From positions 1 to 64,000 of the forward strand of contig WOGZ01000165.1 in assembly GCA_009733775.1 (NCBI GenBank): a stretch of DNA of 64,000 nt, in the 5' to 3' direction. The notes under the pieces are model-generated. The model ran no database searches, was not told the DNA's origin, and saw only the letters and a program-made list of their open reading frames with translations. Positions 36,216 to 47,195 of the stretch are shown piece after piece (the first letter of the stretch is position 1; the number at the start of each line of letters is the position of its first letter). The stretch comes from Alectoria sarmentosa (taxonomy: Eukaryota > Ascomycota > Lecanoromycetes > Lecanorales > Parmeliaceae). The position numbers and the translations under genes are program-made.

Positions 36216-37214
36216 TCAGTTACGCTGAGAACTGTTCTTCCAATGGAAGTAGTCGTGGTGTGCCACATGTTCCTTCCATAGCTGAAGGCGAGTTGCGAGA
36301 TGATCGTGACCATACAAACAGTTGTTCACCAGGAACTCAGGGCACGGCTCGCCTCTCTTCACATAACCACAAGTACCCATGATGTGATGGTGTTCTGAAA
36401 TCTCACAGCGCTACCGAAGTCAGCATCAATGAGTGACGAGGGTTATTGGACAATAACACTTACCGGTTGACTGGAACGGAGATGGTTGAGGATGCGCCGC
36501 CGGTTCTTGGCTTGATTGCAGATTCTCATCTTGTTGCATAAGTCAAGACCTGCACACCGATGCCCCGCTATGTTGCAAGGGCAGAATTCTTGCCATGCTT
36601 GATGAAGGTCGCTCCAGTCTCCTTGCGTTGGCAGCGGTGGCTGAGGAGCTTTGATGAAAGGAGGTTGCAGAACCTGGGTGCCAGTCAACGAAACGTACGT
36701 GTTGTGTGTGTGAGTGTGCGAGTGTGCGAATGTGCAAGTGGGAGAGAGAATGAGTGTGTGAGAGAGTGAGTGAACGACATACATGAGCTTGATTTCGACG
36801 ATCTTGTGAGATAGTGGACTTGGGAGCTGGGGGTACTTCTTGTGAGATAGTGGACTTGGGAGCTGGTGGTACTTCTTGTGAGATAGTGGACTTGGGAGCT
36901 GGGGGTACTTCGAGTGGGACGGTGGAGTTGGTAGCTGGGGGTACTTCAGGGCAACAAGCAAGAAATTTGGTAAACTAGCCAATTATGTCAGTGAGGTAAT
37001 GGGACGAGCATGACAGAGTGAGTCACAGTGTATTCGGACACGCGGGCACGAGTGACAGCGTTGAGAGACTCGTGAGAAGTCTCGAAACAAGGTGCTTGCA
37101 TCAACTCCTAAGCTCGCGGTGTTAGTAAGAGACTTGAGACAGTGAAGTGAGACGAATCCTCACCTTGAGGTCCTCACAGTAGGAGCGGTGCACACGCTCA
37201 AGAGGCTCCGACAT
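36216..37214 (-). CDS. Novel Cys/His-rich protein with 12-residue tandem repeat
   Basis: Five exons deduced by eye: 37214-37164, 37107-37027, 36974-36783, 36673-36464, 36410-36216; every join keeps frame, 242 aa. The order is: N-terminal MSEPLERVHRSYCEDLK; a linker; four 12-residue repeats of EVPPAPKSTISQ type (exon 3, the first one diverged); a Pro-rich linker; then a Cys/His-rich part (WQEFCPCNIAGHRCAGLDLC, CNQAKNRRR) and GTCGYVKRGEPCPEFLVNNC followed by LYGHDH, a C-x7-C-x7-C-x4-H spacing like a CCCH RNA-binding zinc finger. The donor of intron 2 (gtgact) is weak. Intron 3 holds a TG/AG simple repeat. I do not recognise the family. Confidence 0.6.
36697..36776. repeat. TG/AG-rich simple repeat inside intron 3
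   Basis: Interrupted GTGTGT/GAGTGTGCG/GAGAGA sequence inside the predicted intron between exons 3 and 4 of the Cys/His-rich gene. Confidence 0.8.
36804..36947 (-). repeat. 36-bp tandem repeat, four copies
   Basis: Three nearly identical 36-bp units and one diverged unit. 36 is a multiple of 3, and in the exon frame each gives a Pro/Ser/Thr-rich 12-mer. Confidence 0.9.
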
Positions 37215-37835
37215 GACGGTTGATGCTCGCGAAGGATGTGCGTGATGTGTAATACTTGAAAGAAGAAGACTTGATGGATGGATGAAGAACCGAGATGGAA
37301 AGTTGATGGCTTGAAGGAAGTAGGTGATGATGTGAAAAGGGAAAGAAATTTCCCAACAGAAATTGGATGGTTGTTTACACTAGCGCGATTATTCAACGTG
37401 ATGACGCCAACGGATGCTACTTCCGTGACTGACATTCGAGCAGCTGACAACTTGAAACGTCTAGTCGTATGTATATGTATACGCTCACTGTTATGGTAAT
37501 TGTAGTAAGCCTGTTAATAATAATCCGACCGTTGGCAAAAGAGAGCTGCTATTCAAGAGGGACCAGTTGCTAGAGGGGAGGATCGGGGCTCAACAAGTCA
37601 ATCAATGTATATGCAGGCAACTATCATAGCACCTTTGACCTTCATTGACGGATCACAAGTAAAAGAATAGTATGAAGAAGCAAGTTCTGTAGTAATTAGG
37701 TTCTTTGAGCATCAGGTTCAAGGACTTTGGCTAAGTCATTCACTGTGCAGTAGAACTCATTGAGTGCTGAAGTATGGATTGCAGAGACTGTCACTTGGCC
37801 AAATGTTAAGGGAGAAGATGCACACCTTCTGGAAT
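37215..37835. other. Intergenic
   Basis: 5' flank of the Cys/His-rich gene. Nothing else recognised. Confidence 0.4.
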
Positions 37836-37841
37836 AGTTTC

Positions 37842-38403
37842 TTGAATGACTTCTGAGGTAACCCCTGGAATATACTCTAACATATCATCTGATGACCGTC
37901 GTCATTCAAAGCCGAAGCCGACCTCAAGCGATCGATACCGCCTTTTTGCAAAGGTTTGCTTATCGCATTTTCGTACGTTTACCAGATATGGCCGAGACTC
38001 TCAAGAGCCTTCAGACTCGGTCATAGAAGTACGATGATGGTCCTCGGCATGTCCTCTGGCACAACCTCTGGCATATTCTTGGGCATCTCTTCTGGTATCA
38101 GGAATGACACACCTACTAGCATACGTACCTCTGGCGTCCAAAGTGGAACAATTTTGAAGCCTCTATTTCACGGAGGGCAAGGGAAATGTGTGTTAGAACA
38201 AAATGGTGATTCAGGTCAAGGGACAGGACCCAATGCTCGTGGTCCAAGAAACCTGGGGTGACCACGTTTTCCAATTGTCGCGACTCACTAGATATTTTTG
38301 GGGGACTTTTCATTTTCACCGCTGCACAGGGGGCTTTGGAGGGGCCCATGACTTTTTCAGCGCCGAGGGAAAACTGGAGGGTCTGTTCTTTGGTGCTTGC
38401 GCC
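37842..38403 (-). CDS. Gene-like coding signal, splice pattern unresolved
   Basis: On the minus strand several segments read like one protein: from an ATG near 38403 (AQAPKNRPSSFPSALKKSWA), then NVVTPGFLDHEHWVLSLDLN (about 38260), an acidic IPEEMPKNMPEVVPEDMPRT (about 38095-38040), and DDMLEYIPGVTSEVIQETIP ending in HLLP and a stop (37842). They are in different frames and donor/acceptor choices are ambiguous. The Pro-Glu-Val style resembles the repeat gene next door. Function unknown. Confidence 0.3.
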
Positions 38404-39088
38404 ATGACACAGGGGGCGTACTGAGGGAATCATCACCATCATGTAGGGGTTTGGAGCCCAGCTCGGACCTGGGAAGCCCAGGCGTGGACTCTTCTGGATG
38501 GGCTTTAGATGCCTGTGAATCCCGCAGAGTAACCCTTAGGGTGTCCAGTATGCCTTGATCAATCAATCAACCAATCAATCAACCAATCAATCGACTCACC
38601 AGATCCCCCCTCCTATTGAGATTTGCAGGCAAGAGCCCAAGTGATGTCAAAGAGAGAGACCTCGTTGGGACAAAGAGACACTGTAGGAACGGCTGGAAGA
38701 GGGACTGGGGATGTATCAGTTGCGTTCATCAATGAACAGGCACTTTCAATGCCTCATAGGCTCTGACCCTACAAGAAATCTAAATAGGGATCAGACAAAT
38801 TGATAGGGATGGGCTCATGTATAGATCATCTGTTGTATGTTGTAGGCAACCTTGCACGGAGACGTGCTCGCTCAGCCTCGTCGTCGGGTGGGGTGGGGGC
38901 TGGTACGCCCCCACGTTACCATCTATTTTTGGACACCGAGAAGCGTCGTCAATCTTTTACTGGGACACTGGTTGAGATTGAGCTGGTGCCGACAGACTCA
39001 TCAAGCGACATTTACTGATAGACTTGCTTGCGCCAATTTTATATCGTGCCTGACTCATTGTTACTGCGGACCTCTGGCTCCTCCTTCA
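38404..39088. other. Intergenic with simple repeat
   Basis: Contains the AATC/AACC repeat listed below and the 5' flank of the NLR gene. Confidence 0.4.
38557..38592. repeat. Simple repeat (AATC)n/(AACC)
   Basis: About three 12-bp units of AATCAATCAACC type. Confidence 0.8.
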
Positions 39089-42000
39089 ATGTCGCAAGGC
39101 TACACAACCCAAGCCGCCACGAGGGTGTGCAGCAAAGATACTGTCAAGGCCGCAGGCCTCAACATTTGGGTCAGTGGTGAGCACAGTGGTAGCACGCCCG
39201 AAGTAGAGTAAGACAAACAGCCCTTTATTAAGCCTAAGTGACATCGTTGACGAGCCTCAAGCATTATTGCCGTTCAAGGTCTCGGCGCCGATCCATACTA
39301 TACATGGGTTGGGAGACACAACCCTCCTGAGGGGAAGCTTACGAAACCTCGCTGGCTCAATTTTTTACCAGGCTACCAGAAAATTGCTCCCTTTGACCGA
39401 GTTCCTAATGGTGCTCAGACGGTATTGGGCACCGCGGAAATTATGTGGCTCCGCGACTTCTTACCAGATACTATTCCAAATGCACGAATTGCAACATATA
39501 GTTACGAATCTGACTGGCGCAAAGCGGACGTCAAAACCAGTCTACGTAAATGTGGGGAGCAGTTGCTCAACGTGCTTCATCAGAATCGGTCAACCGAGAA
39601 GGTTGGTAGAATTGTTCCGGGCATTTCCTAAACATCATCCCTAAGTATCACTACAGGAGGGTCGACGACCGCTGGTTTTTATTGGACATAGCCTTGGAGG
39701 TTTGATTATTAAACAGGTCAGTGTGGTTTGGACGCGGACCCCCCATGTACTGAGCTTTGCACAGGCGCTAGTGTTGGCCGATCATGGTGATACTTTCAAA
39801 AATATTCGATTGTCCATGGCGGGGATCATTTTCCTCGGAACGCCACATCAAGGAAGCGACGCAGCAAAGTATGGTGTGTGGCTGGCTCAGGTGGCGGGAG
39901 GCGATAAGACGTTGCTTGAGTCCCTGAGAAGAAATAGCCCTGCTCTTTACGACATTGCGCGGGACTTTGAGGCGAGCTACAGTGACGCTGATACGGTTTG
40001 CTTTTACGAGGACAAACACGCGTCGTACGGACCCTTGCGGACTCAGGTGTGTTGATTCCTGCCTTCACACTCGACTAGCTGTGAGAGCTCACGATACAAA
40101 CAGTTCGTTGATCACCAGTCAGCCTCCTTGCACGGGAAAAGAGCACTTTATCTCGCTACGGATCACTCAGGGTTGAACAAATTTCATAGCCCCGAGGATG
40201 AAAACTTTCTCTTGGTGCGGCCAGAGATCGAAAGAATGGCTCGGACAGCGCTCCAAAGAGTTGAGGAACGATATCGTTGTACGTTTCATCCTCTCTTTAC
40301 CCTCGGATTAATGTTCTTCAAAGCTCCTCTGACTTCTCAGAAGCACACGCCAGGGGTACTGGAAAAGCGCAAAGACCCTGGGGTCTAGGAGACGACCAAA
40401 AGGCGAAATTACTCGAGGCCCTTGCGTCAGACTACAAGAGTGACAAGGACTTGGTCTCAACGAGGGTTCCCGGTACCTGCGAGTGGTTCTTTAAAGACGA
40501 TAGGTTCCTGGAGTGGCGTGATAGCAATGTTTCAAGACTCCTTTGGGTCTCTGCGGGTCCCGGATGCGGAAAGTCAGTGTTAGCACGGGCCTTGATCGAT
40601 GAGAGAAGGGTCTGCACAAATACCATGGCCTCAAACGTCTGCTATTTTTTCTTCAAGGACGGCCAAGAGCAGCGCACTCGTGGTGCTAACGCACTCAGTG
40701 CTCTACTACACCAGCTCTTTGAGAATCCCACTCTTATCACTCATGCGCTTCCCAGTTTTAGCCGCTACGGGAAAAAGCTACGAGACGAATTCTGCGAGCT
40801 GTGGGAAATTCTAGTCAAGTCCGCTCAGGACTCAGAGGCGGGCGAGATCATTTGTATCTTGGATGCTCTAGACGAATGTGAAGAAAACGCAAGGAATCAG
40901 CTCGTAGAAAAGCTTGTTCGCTTCTTTTCCTTTTCACAAGGAGGAACCTGCCTGAATCCGTCGTTGAAACTCAAATTCCTCGTTACTAGCCGTTCCTACG
41001 ACGATCTGGAGCAGAAATTTCAGCGACTTTCAGATGTCAGCACATATATGCGTCTTGACGGCGACGAGAAATCATGGCAAATTGGCCAGGAAATCAACCT
41101 TGTGATTGACGCCAAAGTTCCACATATTACGGGAGGCTTCAATGAAGAGGACCGCGCTCGTATCTCCAATCGTCTGAAGAAGATGGACAACCGCACTTAT
41201 CTCTGGCTTTTCCTTACAATTGATATCATTGAGAAGTCTCCGAGCAGATTCCGTAGGAAGTCGGACCTAGATTCACTACTATCCAACCTGCCTTCGAAAA
41301 TTTCTGACGCGTATGAAAGGATTTTGTGTAGGAGCGAAGACGAGGACAAAGCTCGAATCCTGTTTGAGCTCATACTCGCTGCAACCAGACCGCTTAGCCT
41401 CGAGGAAGCAAATATGGCGTTGACGATAGCAACCCGTGATGAAAGTTGCAAATCACAGCGGGCCCTTGAATTGTGGCCCTTCGAGTCCTTCACATCCACT
41501 GTCCAAAAGATGTGCGGCCTCTTCGTCAGTGTTCGTGACGAAAGGTTGTTCTTGATCCATCAGACTGCGAGAGAATTCCTAATTAGGACATCGAACTCTG
41601 CGAGCACACATTCGCACAAGTGGAACGGATGCTTAGACGTGGCAGGTACACATGGCACAATGTCCCGAATCTGCCTGGACTACCTCAATTTTCAGGACGT
41701 CGCTAGTATTCATCAAAGCCAACGAAATGAATGTTATCTGCTGAACTATGCAGCCAACAATTGGGTCTTTCATTATACTTCTCAGCACGCTGAACTCGCC
41801 AAAGATTCACAGAAAGCTGCGAAAGTGCTATGCAGTCCAGCGCTACCTCAAGAGTACTGGCTGCATTTCCATTGTGATGCTTTCAAATATATGAGGTCTT
41901 CAGGAGGACAAGATTAGGGATTGCGTGTTTCTTTGGACTCGCGAACGTGGCTGAAGAGTTTCTGAGTGAAGGAGCTGATATCAACTCTCAAGTTGGACAT

Positions 42001-42303
42001 TATGGCTATGCACTGCAGACAGCGTCAGCAAGAGGTCACGATCAGATAGCACGAATGTTACTCGATCAAGGGGCTGATGTTAACGCTCAAGGTGGATCTT
42101 ATGGTAATTCATTACACAAGGCGTCAAGGGGAGGTTACGACAAAGTAGTACGGATGCTCCTCGATCAAGGGGCTGATGTAAACGCTCAAGATACGTTTCT
42201 TGGAAGCGCTCTGCAGGCTGCGTCTAGAAAAGGTCATGATCACATTGTGCAGATGCTGCGGAAAGCAGGAGCAACTGCTGCTTACCACCACCCCGGCTTT
42301 TGA
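39089..42303 (+). CDS. NLR-like STAND protein: alpha/beta-hydrolase, NACHT, ankyrin repeats
   Basis: Model of seven exons: 39089-39207, 39262-39601, 39657-39716, 39765-40046, 40104-40275, 40341-41873, 41918-42303; frame kept, 963 aa. Residues about 40-290 are a SesB-like alpha/beta-hydrolase (DIIAVQGLGADPYYTW, nucleophile Ser165 in FIGHSLGG, FLGTPHQGSDAAKYG). NACHT follows: P-loop GPGCGKS near 397-403, Walker B IICILDALDECEE, LKFLVTSRSYDDLE, then the winged-helix part ending FLIHQTAREFLI. Three to four ankyrin repeats follow (EGADINSQ, two DQGADVNAQ). The family mediates fungal self/non-self recognition and regulated cell death. Exon 5/6 (gttgta donor) and the 44-bp last intron (gtgatg...ttag) are the weak points; without the latter the ankyrin part is out of frame. 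Confidence 0.8.
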
Positions 42304-42834
42304 TAGATCTGGGATTGTATGCGGGATAGGCAGTGGCTGCACGCCCAAGGCGAGTTCTTTGAGAATGGTCGGCTTGCTTTCGGTTCCTTTGCATCTTCGG
42401 ACAAGAAGGTCGTGGAGGCTACCAGAGCGAGAATGGTACTGAAGGGCAGAATGGATCATCTGCGGAATTGTTCTCGCGCACTTTGTTGGAAAGTAGGGAA
42501 AATCGCCTACTCTGGTCGGAGGAAAATGGTCGCACATTTGGCAACCGAAGGGCTATCTGCTCGCTGCAGCTAGATTGTGCCGCGGCGAATTACGTAGAAG
42601 CTATAGCAGAAGTGGATTTTAGGGGTACTGGTTACGTGAATCATACTATTCATAATAGGAGACACGTGTCCGTGGCGAGTAGTATATCTAAACTCACCTT
42701 GCACCCACAGATGGACTTTTTTAGTCGATATCCATCTCTTTCCGAGCCATCATACTGGGTTGTCACCACCACCCTCACACGCCTACAACTGGCTCCATGT
42801 TCACTCCCGGTGGATATCACGCTACAAAGTCCGT
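42304..42834. other. No gene recognised
   Basis: 3' flank of the NLR. Open frames at 42319-42573 and 42468-42836 are not convincing. Confidence 0.4.
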
Positions 42835-42944
42835 GAGGGGGTTTTCTTTAGCGCCGGGCTACGAGCATACGCCCGTTCAGATCTCTGTTCCTCTGCTGGC
42901 CCCGGCTGTTGAGATGGCGTGTCCATGTCTATGCGTGTATCTAC
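42835..42944 (+). repeat. Dispersed repeat, copy A
   Basis: Clearly alignable, in the same orientation, to 53732-53839 (shared blocks such as TAGCG.CGGGC.ACGA, CCGTTCAG..CTCTGTT and GTTGAGA.GG). Many of the differences are transitions, but transversions and small indels also occur. It ends close to the C-run and assembly gap. Confidence 0.65.
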
Positions 42945-42954
42945 ATTTCTAGGC

Positions 42955-43031
42955 GCCCCCCCCCCCCCCCCGCNNNNNNNNNNNNNNNNNNNNNNNNNNN
43001 NNNNNNNNNGCCCCCCCCCCCCCCCCCCCCC
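42955..43031. other. Assembly gap between C homopolymers
   Basis: N's occupy 42974-43009, with a run of C on each side. The true length and content are unknown; the C-runs may themselves be artefacts. Confidence 0.95.
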
Positions 43032-44443
43032 GAGATTTCGAACTATCAGCTGGACTAGGCCAATTGGACCGTCCCTTCCGTGAACCGTCTGACCTTTGTA
43101 CGGATCATGAATTGTGTCCAACATGTATAACTTCATTCTGCACTGCTGTTTTGGGGCGTCGGGAGGACGGACAAGTCGTCGAACAAATTGCGCGCGCCCT
43201 TGTATCTACTTGACGCTGGCGACGTAAATGGTGTGATATCTATTCGAGTATGAGTATGAAGACGCTGACTTGATACTCATACCAGCATCCGTGCTCTTTC
43301 GGTTTGGCTCAATCAAGTATTCCACACGGCGGTAATATTGGGAGGTTTTTCGCGGCAATCAATCATACCTCGACGGCATGTATGTATTCCTTGTTCGAGC
43401 GCCGGCGGGTTCCGGTGAAGTAAGGGTGTTCAAAATTCAAGGGGTGAAAAGATAATTGTAGCATAAGTAGTCATGCTCGGGCAACAAATAGTAAGTAATG
43501 TCTTTGTGGGAGATCTGGATCTACTCCATACGATGAGTACGATGGTGGGTTGACGCTTGACTTTTGACATCTTTGATTATTGAGATCGCTGCTACGATGG
43601 ATCGTCCATTCCGCCTCCTCCCTCTTCCTCTATATTGAATTCACCGGCTATAACAACCTCTGAGCACCCAAGGCATACGTGTAGTGTGACACGGCGAGGA
43701 GGTGCGGATGAGGCTGGGACTGGGAATGAACTCTTTGATCACGGACACTGGGTGATTGGGACCGATTTATTTTTTTGGGTGGTACACGGCTTAGTGGTCA
43801 ACATGATATTTGATGAGTGAGTGAGTGAGTGAGTGAGTGAGTGAGAGAGATTGTCTGGGTGGTTTCCTACACCGAGAGGCTCGCCCTGGCCGTAATGTTG
43901 TCAGAATATCATCAGGCGTGGGATCTGCGTTGATTGTCCTCCCCCGGCTCTCCTGGAGTAGGTCTTATATACCGTATCAAGTAAGTTCGCTGGCTGACAA
44001 AGTGGTTGGGAGAAAGGCTTGGAACCCCAAAACTTGACAGTTATGGCCTCTTTTGACCTTTTGGCTATGTTCGGTTCAAAAATACTGTGATGTTCTGGAG
44101 TCTGGCCTCGAAACAACAAATAGATTCCTGCAGTGTTAATCAAAACAGGGCTAAATCCTAATTTTTTTTCTAGGTCAATCGGTCAAAACTTGATGCTGCC
44201 AGATGTATCCCTTGTTTGTAAGGAAGGGTATCCAGAAGGGCCGATATAGAGAATCACGCGATGTGATCGATTATTGCAATTGCGGATATCAAACTTGCAT
44301 AGATAGGTATCTAACGAATTTGCTCGATGATCGAGCACTATCTCTAGAATGTGAATCACCTGCGTCTCGTCCCTGATATCTGCTAGCCAAGCTTTCGAGC
44401 TTGTCTTGAGCACCGCCTGAATGGGAGAAAATGACAGTGCAAA
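43032..44443. other. Gene-poor stretch
   Basis: No supported gene. It contains a (GAGT)n microsatellite and otherwise unremarkable sequence. Confidence 0.4.
43814..43843. repeat. (GAGT)n microsatellite
   Basis: About seven perfect copies of GAGT followed by GAGA. Confidence 0.85.
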
Positions 44444-45736
44444 TCATGTCCGCAAATTGTACTTCTCCCATCTATCGCGTCTGGTGACGACAGGCTCAGA
44501 CACGGCGTCTTCCCCATCGCCGTTGCTTCCATATTGGTTGATGTCTCGTCTCGGACGTCTGCTCGCGCCTCGCTTCAGAGCGCTGTTGACGATTTCGTTC
44601 AAGAACCCCTCGTACGAGAACCCGTTGCTCGTCGCGATGATGGCAAGGTCGGACCAGTCGGGTATGATACCCGGGATGGGATTGACTTCGAGCACACACG
44701 GCAGGCCCGCTTCGCCCATTCGGTCAAAGCGCGTATCTATCCGACCGGCGTCACGACATCCGAGTGCTTTCCATGCTGTGAGAGCTAGCTGGCATGCGTT
44801 GTGGACTTGTGGATCTGCGAGGTTGGCGGATCTGACGGTCATGTGGGGGTTGGTGTCCATGGGGGCGTTCTTGAAATGATCCGATGCGAAGTTGAGGAGT
44901 GTGTCATCTTCTCCGTCACCTTGAAACGGTTGAGGTGGGCTTTTGTAAACGTACTCGTTGGCACCAATCACCCTCGCGTCCTCGCCAGCCCCGAGTATGC
45001 CCACAGTGATCTCCCGGCCAGAGAGGAAAGGCTCGAGGAGGATGTCTTGATTGCCGTATAAAGCGCTTAATTTACCAACAGTCAGGGCTAAGTCCTCCCG
45101 TTTGGTGATTTTGCTACATGGGAGAATTCCCTTTGATGTGCCCTCGCCGATTGGTTTGGCGAACAGGGGATATTGCTGTAAACCCTCGACATGGCGCGAA
45201 TTTTCTATCGCTCGCTCTATCATGAGTCCTCGATTTGGGAAAGTAACGTCGTTCGTAGGACCGGTTGGAATGATGGCGAAAGGTGCTGTGTGGATGCCCA
45301 AATGCTGGAGTACCATCTAGAGTTCGGAGTCCGAAATTTAGCGTTTCGCCCTCAAAAAACGCAGATAAGTGGTAATAGAGACTTTCCGAACCTTGGTCCT
45401 TCCCTTGTCCAAACATAGGCTTGTAGTAGCCGCATCGGCAAATGTGAAAGGGATTCCATACGCCTCCAATAGACATGGCACTTGGGCTTCTCGAGCTAGG
45501 CCATACATCCCCTCGGCGATATTGAAGGCAAGATCCCATCTTGTGTGGTTGCGGTTTGCTAGGTGAGAAACGAGATCTCTGATGCCATCGATGTGGACAA
45601 CTTGGTGGCCTAAGGTTTCGAGGACGACAGCTATTCCCTTGAAACTGTGATCCGTTTGATTTGGAAAAAGTCCAAGAAGTTGCCAAGGTGACTCTTCGTC
45701 GTAAATGAATGCTATTGTTAGGGGTGGGGAAGTCAT
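44444..45736 (-). CDS. D-Ala-D-Ala-ligase-like ATP-grasp enzyme
   Basis: Two exons, 45736-45392 and 45316-44444 (75-bp intron, gttcgg...ctag), 405 aa. The N-terminal domain (TIAFIYDEESPWQLLG, FNIAEGMYGLAREAQVPCLL, EAYGIPFTFADAATTSLCLD) and the ATP-grasp part (LFAKPIGEGTSKGI, LLEPFLSGREITVGILG, CRDAGRIDTRFDRMGEAG, LEVNPIPGIIP) follow the bacterial D-alanine--D-alanine ligase pattern, including the Arg/Asp and Glu/Asn metal-site residues. Fungi make no peptidoglycan, so the true acceptor is probably another amino or carboxylic acid. Related genes occur in fungi; a bacterial origin is possible. The ORF starts at the first ATG. Confidence 0.85.
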
Positions 45737-47195
45737 TGGTAGAGGAGATGAAGGATTTTAACTGCCAGGTGGACTAAAGGATGGCGCCGCTGTTCTGGGG
45801 ATATCTTGTTGCATTCATAGTGATTTGACTTGGGTAGACTTCCGGTCCTCCAAAACTTGTGCAGGAATCCTTTCGCACTGCGGGGGAGAGAATAGTATTG
45901 GGATTTGTAGACGAACTCGAAAAGGTTGGATTGGATTGTCAGTATGGGGCAGGACGTTTCGACATGAAGCCTGCAGGCCGATGATAGCCTTTTCTTCTGA
46001 GTAGGAAGGCCCGCCAAAGGAGTGACGCGCAGTAGCAAAAAGTAACGAGGATGGAAAAGATATTAAGCTTTTCACAGCATCAAAAGCGTTGTAGAAGAAG
46101 GTTTGGGGAAGCAATGCATTCCTACCCAAGGGGGAAGTTAAAAATTAGGTCGGGACGAGGTGATTTGCTTCCTTTTTACTGCAAGCCAACATGGTTGATG
46201 TGCCAGGCCATGAACTGTGTACACAGTTTAGAGCCCCTCTGGCCTGAGATAGCTGTGGCGTCGGTTCATAAGGCATTGTCACCTACCTAGGTGTGATTTC
46301 TAGAATACTTACTGTAGTGTGGAACCTACCCCACACTGCACTACAGCGCTAATGCAGTGCGGTATTGATTTTTCTGCTCAAATGTTCAAAAAAGCCGAAG
46401 ACATTGAACCAGTATCTGGTTAATAGTTCACTATTTTGCATCTAATAGGCGAGGAGGCGGGTGTTTATGTTTAACATAGTTGTGGGGCCAAACTTCATGA
46501 TTGAGGTTGAAAAGGCCACGGCTTGGGTCCCGGGAAAGGCGGCAAAGGCGACCGGGTAGAAACGACTCTGATTGGATCATGAATCACGGCGCTGCAGACT
46601 ATATTCGAGTCGCAACTAGATGCGTCGACCGAACTCTGGATTGTCAATTCTCGCTTCCACTGACTCTGCTTTTTGCATTGCATGGCAAATGCACTTGCGA
46701 TGCAACGGCAACGTATGGAGATCTTTTGCTGGCTGAAGTTTACTGATTACCGACGGCGTGGTAGACCGAAGAATAGAGCATGTGAACAAGAGCCTGCATT
46801 TTCGAAGAATAGGAAGCAGCATCACAGGTACGATCAAAGATCTGATATATCATAACGAACTGCGTTAGTGTGAATTGCGATTGGAGGCAAGGGGAATCTG
46901 AGTGAGTTTTTCTTTTCTCTTGCCCTGGGCTCTCCGTGGGGACACGCCGGGTCGATCGCGTGTTGAACCTTTGTGCATCCCCCGGGTCGGGGCGGGAGGG
47001 GTTTAAAGTATGCAGAGGACACGACATCGCCATCGAAAATGCTGCATCAGAGGGAGAACCAGGGTGAGACATCGCACGTATCGAGATAGTAAATCGACGG
47101 CTTGCGGTGGTGTATCGTGGTGCTGATTGCCAATTTTCCACTGCGTCGGGCCCACACAACCTCTCAGCGGCGAAACCTCTTTCTCTCTAGCCTTT
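45737..47195. other. Gene-poor stretch
   Basis: No supported gene. It includes an imperfect inverted repeat near 46313-46347 (CTGTAGTG ... CACTACAG). Confidence 0.4.
46313..46347. repeat. Imperfect inverted repeat (hairpin)
   Basis: Arms CTGTAGTG and CACTACAG enclose a further TGTGG/CCACA pair. It could be a transcription end signal or a relic of a small transposon end. Confidence 0.5.

Noticed and set aside
36804..36947. CRISPR-like array
   Set aside because: Units are directly adjacent without spacers and lie in a coding exon of a fungus.
36443..36982. Single-exon minus-strand frame with KYPQLPSPLSHK repeats (179 codons)
   Set aside because: Reads through predicted introns in another frame of the same repeat; the spliced model gives the EVPPAPKSTISQ frame and a Cys/His module.
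43032..43075. tRNA-like TTCGAAATC and TGGCCTAGT boxes on the minus strand
   Set aside because: The A- and B-box-like words are only about ten bases apart and no cloverleaf can be drawn.
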